Assembly (NCBI GenBank): GCA_943841885.1
Contig: CALSZZ010000003.1
Coordinates: 1-64,000 of the forward strand
Direction of reading: 5' to 3'
Length of the DNA stretch: 64,000 nucleotides
Source of the DNA: Candidatus Thalassarchaeaceae archaeon
Lineage (GTDB): Archaea; Thermoplasmatota; Poseidoniia; Poseidoniales; Thalassarchaeaceae
Numbering within the stretch: position 1 is the first letter of the stretch; every line of letters starts with the position of its first letter. Below the pieces are notes generated by a model. It was not told the DNA's origin. It saw only the letters and a list, made by a program, of their open reading frames with translations, and searched no databases. Below, piece after piece: positions 55,573-64,000 of the stretch. Both the position numbers and the translations under genes were made by a program.

Positions 55573-56680
55573 GTGGGTAGATACAGATGACGACGGTACA
55601 GGCGATAATGCCGATACTAACGATGATGGTGATGCATGGACAGATTCTGATGAAGATGACTGCGGTACAAACCCATTAGATGCAACTGATGTGCCTACAG
55701 ATAGTGATATAGATGGAATTTGTGATGTAATGGATCCAGATGATGATGGAGACGGAATAAATGATGTTGACGATGCTTTCCCTAACGATCCTAACGAACA
55801 AGATGATTTCGATGGAGACGGAATTGGAGATGTATCAGATACTGATATTGATAATGACGGATGGTTAAATGAACATGAACTTGGATGTAACACAGACCCT
55901 ATGGATGCATTTGATGTGCCATCAGATAATGATGGAGATTATGCGGAACTTGGTGTCCAAGCATGTGATATTAACGATCCTGACGATGACAACGATCTTG
56001 TTCCAGATCCTGTAGATCCTTCAAATCCACAAATTGGCGAAGATTTCTTCCCATTCAATGAATTTTGGGCAAAAGATACAGATGGTGATGGAATTGGAGA
56101 CTTTGCCGATAACGATGACGATGGCGATGGTTGGTTAGATGTAACCGAAAAACTTTGTGCTGCAGCTGGTGGCCGTGGAGATTCTATGATATCTTCAGAA
56201 ACGCCTGTTGATAGTGATTGGAATCCAGGAGCCGATGGAGAACACGGTACGGATGATGACTTTGCAGAAGGTGATGGCATTTGTGATGCATTAGATCCTG
56301 ATACAGATGGAGATGGATTCCCTAACCCTATGAATCCATTGTCTCCTGAAGCTTGGGAAGATCATTTCCCTACAGACAATACTGAATGGTACGATGCCAA
56401 CGGAGATGGAAAAGGAGACAATGGTGTAAAGCCTACAATCCTTGATGATGTTTCTGCAGATCCTCTTCCATTCGTAGGTGTATTAGTGGCTATAGTTGGC
56501 CTTGGAATAGGTTTGACTCGAATGGCTAATACTGGTTCTAAGGATGAAGAAGTAGATGGTGACTATACCGATGAATTTGAAGACTTTGACTTTGAAGATG
56601 ATGAATTAGATATGGAAGACTCAGAGGATGGCGATGAAGATGCTGATGACTCTGATGAAGAAGATGAAATGGAGGACTGA
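55547..56680 (+). CDS. C-terminal part of the frameshifted giant surface protein (TSP3 region, membrane anchor, acidic tail)
   Basis: This frame continues the TSP3-like repeats without a gap: removing one T from AATTC at about 55559-55563 joins DAFPHE to STEWVDTDDDGTGDNAD. It has no signal peptide, and its ATG is inside the upstream gene, so it is not an independent gene. After about 300 residues of Asp-rich repeats a membrane helix (DPLPFVGVLVAIVGLGIGLT) and a strongly acidic tail of about 50 residues follow. The joined protein would be about 1,725 residues. A GGAGGA ribosome-binding site for the next gene overlaps its end (4 bp between stop and start). Confidence 0.8.
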   Translation: MHSLTNSTEWVDTDDDGTGDNADTNDDGDAWTDSDEDDCGTNPLDATDVPTDSDIDGICDVMDPDDDGDGINDVDDAFPNDPNEQDDFDGDGIGDVSDTDIDNDGWLNEHELGCNTDPMDAFDVPSDNDGDYAELGVQACDINDPDDDNDLVPDPVDPSNPQIGEDFFPFNEFWAKDTDGDGIGDFADNDDDGDGWLDVTEKLCAAAGGRGDSMISSETPVDSDWNPGADGEHGTDDDFAEGDGICDALDPDTDGDGFPNPMNPLSPEAWEDHFPTDNTEWYDANGDGKGDNGVKPTILDDVSADPLPFVGVLVAIVGLGIGLTRMANTGSKDEEVDGDYTDEFEDFDFEDDELDMEDSEDGDEDADDSDEEDEMED

Positions 56681-56684
56681 TACA

Positions 56685-59600
56685 ATGAACGCAAAAATAG
56701 TAGAAAAAGCAAGAACTTTGCTGCTCTGTGCCATTATGGTAACAGCAGCTATGATGCCTATGCTCTCAGGAGCAACTGATGAACAACTAAGAGAACAAGA
56801 CTCTTTGAAATATACAATGATATCTACTAGCGGAGATGTATATACAGAAGAAGGAGAATGGGGATATTACGATGTATGCCTGGATGAAATGCCTAACGGC
56901 GTTGTAATCATTACTCCTTCATCTGATAATGAAGATGTAGAAGTTTTACCTGCTTATCTCAAATTTAGCAAATTGAATTGGGATGAATGTATGTGGTTTG
57001 ATGTAATGTCTAGTGACGATGATGATGCTACAGATACAACAGCTACAATAAGTCATACAATTGATGGTACAGACTCAATATTCATTAACTCAACTATTCC
57101 GGATGTAATGGTAACAGCTTATGACATGGATTCTGATATAGATGGTGACGATTTACCTGATGATTTAGATGATGATATGGATGGCGATGGAGTTATCAAT
57201 TCAGATGATGCATTCCCAGAAGACTCATACGATTCTGAAGATAATGATGGAGACGGAGTTGGAGATAATGCAGATATGGATGATGACAATGATGGTGTTA
57301 ATGATACAGATGATTGGGCTCCATTAGACGACTCAGAACAACTTGATACCGATGGTGATGGAGTTGGAGATAACTCTGACGCGTTCCCTGATGATGCAAA
57401 CGAAACAGATGATGGAGATAGTGATGGAGTTGGAGATAACTCTGACGTATTCCCTGATGATGGTAATGAAACTATTGACACAGATGGTGATGGAGTTGGA
57501 GATACATCCGACGTATTCCCAGTAGATTCAACAGAATGGAATGATACTGATGGTGATGGAGTTGGAGACAACTCTGATGCCTTTCCTGACGATTCTACCG
57601 AAGATTCAGATGCAGATAATGATGGTGTAGGAGACAATGCAGATGCATTCCCTAACGATGCTACTGAAACAATTGATACAGATGGTGATGGAGTTGGAAA
57701 CAATGCTGATACTGATGATGATAATGATACTGTTTTAGATTCTGATGAAATATCAATTGGTGTATTCAACGGTACAAATTTCAATGCGGATTGCCATTTA
57801 ATAGTCGATTGTGATGGAGATGGATATGATGATGCAGATGATGCATTCGATGTAGATCCTGATGCATGGGACGATACTGATGGTGATGGATTAGCAGATT
57901 CTTTCCCAAATCTATTGACTATAATTGACGGAGATTCTCTATGTTATCTATCTGTGACATCCTCAGATGATGATTCTGATGGAGATGGGTATGAGGATCA
58001 AGAGTGCACATTTGATTTGGAAAGTGGTGAATCAGCAGCTCTTAGGTTACAAACAAGAAGTTATGGTTCTGAAGTCGGTTTAAAATTAACGTTCCCTGAT
58101 GGAACACAAATTGTATGGGCACATGGATACAGTACTGGATTCAGTACAAGCACATTTTATGATTTAGGTACTATATCCGATTCTGGTGAATATACATTAC
58201 AGATGTATGATTCTTACGGGGATGGCTGTAATGGCAGTACTACATCACCATGTTATGTTGAAGCTGTATTACAAATTATGGGAATGCCATCTTCTACTGA
58301 ATATGGAACTGTATTAGACGCAGATGACGATGGTGATTCCTGGTCTGATGTCGATGAAGGACTATGTGGTACAGACAGTTTGAACAATACTGATGTACCA
58401 TTAGATACAGATGGCGATTTAACTTGCGATATTGTGGATGATGATGATGATGACGATGGTGTTCTTGATTCCGATGAGGTAGACGGTGCAGCACTAGGTG
58501 CTAATGGAGAAGATGTAAATTGTGTACTTACTGTTGATTGTGATGGTGACGGAGTGGATGACGGAACTGATTCCAATGATGACGATCCATTAGAACAAAC
58601 TGATATGGATGGAGATGGAATTGGTGACAATTCTGACTCTGATAGAGATGGTGATGGTTACGGTAACGCTAACGATGCTTTCGAAAACGATTCAACAGAA
58701 TGGGAAGATTCTGATGGAGATGGTGTTGGAGACAATGCTGATACTGACGATGATGACGATGGAACGCCAGATGACATAGATGATTTCCCATACGATGCTG
58801 ATCAACAATTCGATGTTGACGGAGATGGATGGGGTAATAATGCGGACATGGATGATGACGGAGATGGAATCGAAGATCAAAATGATGATGACGATGATGG
58901 CGACGGATATTCGGATGTTGACGAAGATACAAACTGTGTTGGAGGTAACTCACAAACAGATGATGTAACGCCTAATGATAATGATGGAGATATGATTTGT
59001 GATTCATTAGATGATGATGATGATGATGATGGAACAGATGATGTAGACGATGATTTCCCAATGGATGAGTGTGCAGATACTGATACTGATGGTGACGGCA
59101 TGCCCGATTCCATAGTAGCTGATTGTTCTACAGATTTAACTGAGGACCAAAATGATGACTATGATGATGGAAACGCACCTTCAGTTACATTTGATATTTC
59201 AGTAGCTGGAGATTATTACGACTATTATTATGGAGAAGGTTCTGTTTTACTAGATGGGACGTCAGTATACAATGCATATGCTGATTGGGATATGTACTCT
59301 GCATCAGACGCAGGAGATCATGTAGTATATTCCTTCTCTGGCGTTTCAGGCGACTCATTTACTGTTGCTGCTGATGATGCTTACAGTGATGGAGGATTAT
59401 CTGTATGGGTCCAAGTAGATGGAGTCACCATCTGTGGACCATTAGAAGATAGTTACTCCAGTAGTGCAACATCATGTACATTCGATGCATCGGACTATAT
59501 CTCTGCATTAACATGGAGTGATGACGATGAAGCAACATGTGATACAGATCCTACAGATTCTAGTGATGAGCCAACTGATACAGATGGCGATAATCTTTGT

Positions 59601-62600
59601 GATGATGACCAAGACAATGATAATGATGGTGATGGAACAAACAACAGCGATGACGCATTCCCACTAGATGCTACAGAAGATATCGATACGGATGGTGATG
59701 GTGTTGGAGACAATGCTGATACTGACGATGATGACGATGGAACAGCAGATACAAATGATGCCTTCCCACTAGATGATGCTGAAGATACAGATACAGATGG
59801 TGATGGCGTTGGAGACAATGCTGATACTGATGATGACGGTGACGGATGGTCAGATGCTGACGAAGCTACATGTGGATCTGATGATCCATCTGATACAGAT
59901 GGTGATGGCGTTTGTGATGGATCAGATGCTGACGATGATGGTGATGGAGTAGATGATGGTGATGAATCTGGAAATGATGATACAGGTATTATTACTAGTG
60001 CATATTTCCATGATGACGATAATGATGGAAATTATCAGATAATTTTTAACTTTACACAAGTAACAGTAGTTTCAGGTGGAGATTTAGTATCTTACATTGA
60101 TATGTGGGATGGATCTTCATGGGATAGCATAGATGGTACTGGTTGGTCTTCAGGAGATCGAGATCAGTTCTCATGCAGTGATGATTACTGGTGTGATGAG
60201 TACGATGGAACTTCATATCTAAGATTTAGAATAATTAACAGTGGTCATGCAACTGTAGAAAATGCAACAGCATACTTTGATCCAGCTTCTGGAGAAATAT
60301 CTGGAATTCTATGTGCAATAGATGCAGATTGTGATGATGATGGAGTAGGGGATGCAGATGAAGCAGATGGTTCTGGAATTGGAACAAATGGTGCAGATGT
60401 AGATTGTACGCTAGTATCGGATTGTGATGGTGACACGTATGATGATTCTGTAGATTCTTTCCCTATTGACTCCTCAGAATGGAATGATACAGATGGTGAC
60501 GGATATGGTGACAATGACGATGACCTGGATATCGATGGAGATGGATTAGTCAATGCTTACGACGCATGTCCATATGATTCAACTGAATACTACGATACTG
60601 ACGGAGACGGAATTTGTGATAATGCAGATGATGATGATGATAATGATGGAGTTTCTGATGATGAAGACGTAGCGCCATTAGATGGTGATGAGTCTACTGA
60701 TTGGGATGGTGACGGTATTGGTGATAATACTGATGCTGACGATGACGGAGATGGAATAGATGACGATGTTGATGTTGATGAAAATGGAGAATCACAAGCT
60801 TATGACTTTGATAATGATGGTTGGGATGATGATGATGAAGCTACATGCGGAACAAATATGTCAGATACAACTGATGTGCCAACAGATAATGACGATGATG
60901 GGCTATGTAATGATATCCAGGATGACGATAACGATAACGATGGCACTAACAATACAAATGATGCGTTCCCTCTAGATCCTGATGCATGGGACGATAATGA
61001 TGGTGATGGATTAGCAGATTCTTTCCCAAATCTAGTGACTATAATTGACGGAGATTCTCTATGTTATCTATCTGTGACATCCTCAGATGATGATTCTGAT
61101 GGAGATGGGTATGAGGATCAAGAGTGCACATTTGATTTGGAAAGTGGTGAATCAGCAGCTCTTAGGTTACAAACAAGAAGTTATGGTTCTGAAGTCGGTT
61201 TAAAATTAACGTTCCCTGATGGAACACAAACTGTGTGGGCACATGGATCCAGTACTGGATTCAGTTCAAGCACATTTTATGATTTAGGTACTATATCCGA
61301 TTCTGGTGAATATACATTACAGATGTATGATTCTTACGGGGATGGCTGTAATGGCAGTACTACATCACCATGTTATGTTGAAGCTGTATTACAAATTATG
61401 GGAATGCCATCTTCTACTGAATATGGAACTGTATTAGACGATGATGATGATAATGACGGTTACTCAGATGTAGATGAAGATACTAATTGTGTTGGTGGTA
61501 ACTCATTAACAGATGATGTTACACCTAATGATAATGATGGTGATATGACATGCGACTCATTAGATGATGATGATGATAATGACGGTTACTCAGATGTAGA
61601 TGAAGATACTAATTGTGTTGGTGGTAACTCATTAACAGATGATGTTACACCTAATGATAATGATGGTGATATGATATGCGACTCATTAGATGATGATGAT
61701 GATAATGATGGGTATTCAGATGCTGATGAAGATACAAATTGTGGAGCAGAAGAAGATACAGGTGCGCCTTTTTCTGATTCTTTAGATTACATGGACACAC
61801 CTCCAGATAACGATGGTGATATGATCTGTGATGAATTAGATGACGATGATGATGGTGATGGTACAGATGATGTTGATGATGATTATCCAATGGATCCTTG
61901 TGCAGATTTGGATACTGATGGAGACGGAATACCTGATAGTTTAGTAGATGGTTGTACAACTAATCTAATGGCTGATGAGGATGACGATGATGATGGATTT
62001 TCAGATGCTGATGAGGTGTCAGATTGTGGTACATCTTCAGATCCACTAGATGATGAATCAATACCTCTGGATACAGATGGTGATATGTGGTGTGACGAAC
62101 AAGACGATGACGATGATAATGATGGATACATGGATGATGATGATGCATTCCCTGTACACCAGTCATCTAATGTAGATACTGATGGAGATGGCATGCCTGA
62201 TTTCATTGGAGATGTTACAGAACACATGGGTGATGATTTCGAAGTAGGTAACTGGACCGGAATGGATTGGAATGCAGAAGATGCGCATCCTAACTGGGGC
62301 TGGGATTCTATGTATGGAGAAATATTCCTATGTGAAGATGGATTACCCATATCCTGGTTTGGAAATAATTCCTTCGTACCTTCATACTGGATAAATGATG
62401 GTTATGTTGATTGCAATGATGGTTCTGATGAATCAGTTGATCTAGAAACATTCGGACCTGCCACTACCGGCTGGGAAAGAAGCGGAGATACTAACTTCGG
62501 GCTTGGTACTGGTAGTTTGTTAGATGGATATGCGGCGAAAGCTTCAGGATTGGAGGCAAACGAGTCCGCAATATTATCAATTACTGTTGATACTGACGAA

Positions 62601-64000
62601 GGAATTCTTATGTTTGATATACTAATTAGTACTGAAGAAAGATATGATGAGCTATGTTTCTATGTAGATGGTTATGAAGAAGGATGTGCAAGTGGTCAGG
62701 AACCAAGGGAATCTTATTTGGATGAAGATGGTGAATGGTTAAACTTCATGTGCGAAGAAGCCGGATTATATGGTGATGAGATACCTATCGATTGGGTTCA
62801 AGATGGTTGGGACGACTGTGGAGACTCCGATGGTGATGGTATTTCAGATGATGAAGACTCATCACTGAATATTTGGACATACGCAGAAGAAACCGCTGAA
62901 GTCTACGTCACTGCAGGTATGCATACATTCGAATGGATATACTCTAAAGATGCAGATACAGATGGTGGAGCTGATAGGATATACATCGACAATATAATGT
63001 TCCCAATGGCTGTACAAGGAGATTCTGATCTAGTACTAGATATGGACGATGACAACGATGGAATAGACGATATTGACGATGCATGCCCTCTAGATGATGC
63101 TGAGCAAATAGATACAGATGGTGACGGATTTTGTGATAATCAAGATTCGGATGATGACAATGACGGCGTATATGATTTCAATGATGCAGTGCCTCTAGAT
63201 CCAGATGAGCAATATGACTTCGATGGTGATGGAATTGGTGACAATGCTGATCTTGATGATGATAACGATAGTTGCTTAGATGAACTTGATGACTTACCGT
63301 TTGATGATAGTTCATGTGATGATTTAGATGGAGACGGAATTGGTGATGAATACGATGTTGATGATGATGGAGACAATGTAATGGATGTTGACGATCCATT
63401 CCCAGAAGATGGTACAGCTTGGCTGGATAACGATGGAGATGGATTGCCTGATTTCAATGGCGTACCTCAATTTACCGGGGATTTCGAAACTGGTTCTTTA
63501 GGTGATTATGATACATTTGGAGATGCAGATTGGAGTGTAGTAGATGCTACTACTTCCATAAGTGGGGCAATTATTAATGGTACCTTCTCTGCTGAATCTG
63601 GTGACATTGACAACAGTCAAACAAGCAGTCTTGAAGTGGAGTGGACTACTATTGCGGGGGATATGTCTTTCGAATATGTAACTTCGACAGAGTCTAACTG
63701 GGATTATTTGAGATTCTATGTAGACGGTGCTTTACAAGCATCATGGTCTGGTCAAACTGCAGGTGTTCACGTGCAATCAATAACTGCTGGAACACATACT
63801 TTCGAGTGGCAATTCTACAAAGACGGTAGTGTAAGCTCATATGATGATACAGTATGGATTGATGATGTCTCACTACCTCTGGTACAAATGTCAAACTTTA
63901 ACAATGATACCGATGATGATAACGATGGAGTAATGGATGATTACGATGTAGATCCATTGAACCCATGTGTCTCAATTGATACAGATATGGATGGACTTCC
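56685..64000 (+). CDS. Giant Asp-rich TSP3 surface protein with beta-sandwich and LDLa-like modules (partial, runs off window)
   Basis: More than 2,438 codons, open to the window end. ATG with GGAGGA ribosome-binding site, 4 bp after the previous stop, so it is co-transcribed. The signal peptide is in residues 1-30 (ARTLLLCAIMVTAAMMPMLS). Most of the protein is TSP3-like calcium loops (DxDGDGVGDNxD, DAFPxDxTE). Embedded beta-sandwich domains lie near 57920-58310, 59160-59510, 59990-60310, 61040-61430, 62460-62990 and 63470-63890, the last two being alike. Two LDLa-like motifs are near 62319-62437 and 62742-62835. Amino-acid composition is extremely acidic, fitting a protein that needs bound calcium. 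Whether it ends in a membrane anchor cannot be seen. Confidence 0.85.
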   Translation, partial: MNAKIVEKARTLLLCAIMVTAAMMPMLSGATDEQLREQDSLKYTMISTSGDVYTEEGEWGYYDVCLDEMPNGVVIITPSSDNEDVEVLPAYLKFSKLNWDECMWFDVMSSDDDDATDTTATISHTIDGTDSIFINSTIPDVMVTAYDMDSDIDGDDLPDDLDDDMDGDGVINSDDAFPEDSYDSEDNDGDGVGDNADMDDDNDGVNDTDDWAPLDDSEQLDTDGDGVGDNSDAFPDDANETDDGDSDGVGDNSDVFPDDGNETIDTDGDGVGDTSDVFPVDSTEWNDTDGDGVGDNSDAFPDDSTEDSDADNDGVGDNADAFPNDATETIDTDGDGVGNNADTDDDNDTVLDSDEISIGVFNGTNFNADCHLIVDCDGDGYDDADDAFDVDPDAWDDTDGDGLADSFPNLLTIIDGDSLCYLSVTSSDDDSDGDGYEDQECTFDLESGESAALRLQTRSYGSEVGLKLTFPDGTQIVWAHGYSTGFSTSTFYDLGTISDSGEYTLQMYDSYGDGCNGSTTSPCYVEAVLQIMGMPSSTEYGTVLDADDDGDSWSDVDEGLCGTDSLNNTDVPLDTDGDLTCDIVDDDDDDDGVLDSDEVDGAALGANGEDVNCVLTVDCDGDGVDDGTDSNDDDPLEQTDMDGDGIGDNSDSDRDGDGYGNANDAFENDSTEWEDSDGDGVGDNADTDDDDDGTPDDIDDFPYDADQQFDVDGDGWGNNADMDDDGDGIEDQNDDDDDGDGYSDVDEDTNCVGGNSQTDDVTPNDNDGDMICDSLDDDDDDDGTDDVDDDFPMDECADTDTDGDGMPDSIVADCSTDLTEDQNDDYDDGNAPSVTFDISVAGDYYDYYYGEGSVLLDGTSVYNAYADWDMYSASDAGDHVVYSFSGVSGDSFTVAADDAYSDGGLSVWVQVDGVTICGPLEDSYSSSATSCTFDASDYISALTWSDDDEATCDTDPTDSSDEPTDTDGDNLCDDDQDNDNDGDGTNNSDDAFPLDATEDIDTDGDGVGDNADTDDDDDGTADTNDAFPLDDAEDTDTDGDGVGDNADTDDDGDGWSDADEATCGSDDPSDTDGDGVCDGSDADDDGDGVDDGDESGNDDTGIITSAYFHDDDNDGNYQIIFNFTQVTVVSGGDLVSYIDMWDGSSWDSIDGTGWSSGDRDQFSCSDDYWCDEYDGTSYLRFRIINSGHATVENATAYFDPASGEISGILCAIDADCDDDGVGDADEADGSGIGTNGADVDCTLVSDCDGDTYDDSVDSFPIDSSEWNDTDGDGYGDNDDDLDIDGDGLVNAYDACPYDSTEYYDTDGDGICDNADDDDDNDGVSDDEDVAPLDGDESTDWDGDGIGDNTDADDDGDGIDDDVDVDENGESQAYDFDNDGWDDDDEATCGTNMSDTTDVPTDNDDDGLCNDIQDDDNDNDGTNNTNDAFPLDPDAWDDNDGDGLADSFPNLVTIIDGDSLCYLSVTSSDDDSDGDGYEDQECTFDLESGESAALRLQTRSYGSEVGLKLTFPDGTQTVWAHGSSTGFSSSTFYDLGTISDSGEYTLQMYDSYGDGCNGSTTSPCYVEAVLQIMGMPSSTEYGTVLDDDDDNDGYSDVDEDTNCVGGNSLTDDVTPNDNDGDMTCDSLDDDDDNDGYSDVDEDTNCVGGNSLTDDVTPNDNDGDMICDSLDDDDDNDGYSDADEDTNCGAEEDTGAPFSDSLDYMDTPPDNDGDMICDELDDDDDGDGTDDVDDDYPMDPCADLDTDGDGIPDSLVDGCTTNLMADEDDDDDGFSDADEVSDCGTSSDPLDDESIPLDTDGDMWCDEQDDDDDNDGYMDDDDAFPVHQSSNVDTDGDGMPDFIGDVTEHMGDDFEVGNWTGMDWNAEDAHPNWGWDSMYGEIFLCEDGLPISWFGNNSFVPSYWINDGYVDCNDGSDESVDLETFGPATTGWERSGDTNFGLGTGSLLDGYAAKASGLEANESAILSITVDTDEGILMFDILISTEERYDELCFYVDGYEEGCASGQEPRESYLDEDGEWLNFMCEEAGLYGDEIPIDWVQDGWDDCGDSDGDGISDDEDSSLNIWTYAEETAEVYVTAGMHTFEWIYSKDADTDGGADRIYIDNIMFPMAVQGDSDLVLDMDDDNDGIDDIDDACPLDDAEQIDTDGDGFCDNQDSDDDNDGVYDFNDAVPLDPDEQYDFDGDGIGDNADLDDDNDSCLDELDDLPFDDSSCDDLDGDGIGDEYDVDDDGDNVMDVDDPFPEDGTAWLDNDGDGLPDFNGVPQFTGDFETGSLGDYDTFGDADWSVVDATTSISGAIINGTFSAESGDIDNSQTSSLEVEWTTIAGDMSFEYVTSTESNWDYLRFYVDGALQASWSGQTAGVHVQSITAGTHTFEWQFYKDGSVSSYDDTVWIDDVSLPLVQMSNFNNDTDDDNDGVMDDYDVDPLNPCVSIDTDMDGL
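57856..58320 (+). repeat. 465-bp near-identical duplication, copy 1
   Basis: Almost identical to 60976-61440 (offset 3,120 bp, about half a dozen base differences). It encodes a beta-sandwich with the signature SGEYTLQMYDSYGDGCNGST and a preceding LKLTFPDGTQ strand. The offset is a multiple of three, so both copies are in frame. Confidence 0.9.
60976..61440 (+). repeat. 465-bp near-identical duplication, copy 2
   Basis: Second copy of the module at 57856-58320. The flanking TSP3 sequences differ from those of the first copy, so the similarity stops sharply at both ends, as expected for a recent duplication or gene conversion of one domain. Confidence 0.9.
61441..61692 (+). repeat. 126-bp tandem repeat (42-residue TSP3 unit)
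   Basis: Two copies with a 126-bp period differ at one base or so (ATGACATGC against ATGATATGC). Each encodes DNDGYSDVDEDTNCVGGNSL and the following TDDVTPNDNDGDMTCDSLDD-type segment. A third, diverged copy starts at about 61693 and a related unit lies at about 58890-59015. Confidence 0.9.

Noticed and set aside
61441-61760. CRISPR array
   Set aside because: The repeats are directly adjacent coding repeats of 126 bp in frame, with no spacers and no cas genes.
56700-64000. Minus-strand SPSPSVS-rich ORFs in the right-hand region
   Set aside because: Same effect as above: antisense of Asp/Gly TSP3 codons. The plus frame is continuously open and has a signal peptide.

Overview
The window looks like the genome of a low-GC marine archaeon of the Thermoplasmatota, most probably Poseidoniia (Marine Group II/III). 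The archaeal assignment rests on aEF1B, RNA polymerase subunit Rpo11, an archaeal-type TruD, an archaeal AsnRS, a DUF2240 protein, a Bat-type HTH regulator, an archaeal RNase P RNA and TATA boxes about 25 nt upstream of RNA genes. The lineage is inferred from the combination of giant Asp-rich surface proteins with acyl-CoA metabolism, not from a phylogeny. No insertion sequence, prophage, CRISPR array or rRNA operon was seen.

Layout. 1-16150 (minus): one giant surface-protein gene (more than 5,380 codons, running off the left edge) built from RCC1-type propellers, other propeller repeats, putative-Ig (He_PIG) modules and Asp-rich thrombospondin-type-3-like (TSP3) calcium loops. Its frame is broken near the C-terminus in a run of six C. 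A Bat-type HTH regulator is divergent from it. 16.9-32.9 kb: housekeeping and envelope genes. These include a LysE-type exporter, a long coiled-coil protein with a C-terminal helix-hairpin-helix, a DEAD-box helicase with a HEAT-repeat partner, a DUF2240 / zinc-ribbon / aEF1B group, rpo11-truD, an RND (MMPL) transporter, rlmE, an exported thioredoxin, a sugar epimerase, and a VKOR-thioredoxin pair. 33-40.7 kb: a second large RND protein, RNase P RNA, rpiA, tRNA-Lys(CTT), asnS, a MerT-like membrane protein, an acyl-CoA dehydrogenase and tRNA-Gln(TTG).

40.8-64 kb (plus): a surface block. It has a roughly 2,000-residue membrane-anchored subtilase with a pyrolysin/TPPII-like insertion, 3-hydroxyacyl-CoA dehydrogenase, and three consecutive giant acidic TSP3/PPC proteins. 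The second is frameshifted near its C-terminus; the third runs off the right edge and carries LDLa-like motifs and recent internal duplications.

Together the accessory genes suggest a calcium-binding, disulfide-stabilised cell envelope. Giant exported proteins with paired cysteines in most repeats sit in the same window as an oxidative folding module (VKOR plus membrane thioredoxin, and a second exported thioredoxin) and a giant surface protease. That functional link is inference. Two single-base frameshifts in giant genes mean these loci should be checked against reads before being called pseudogenes.
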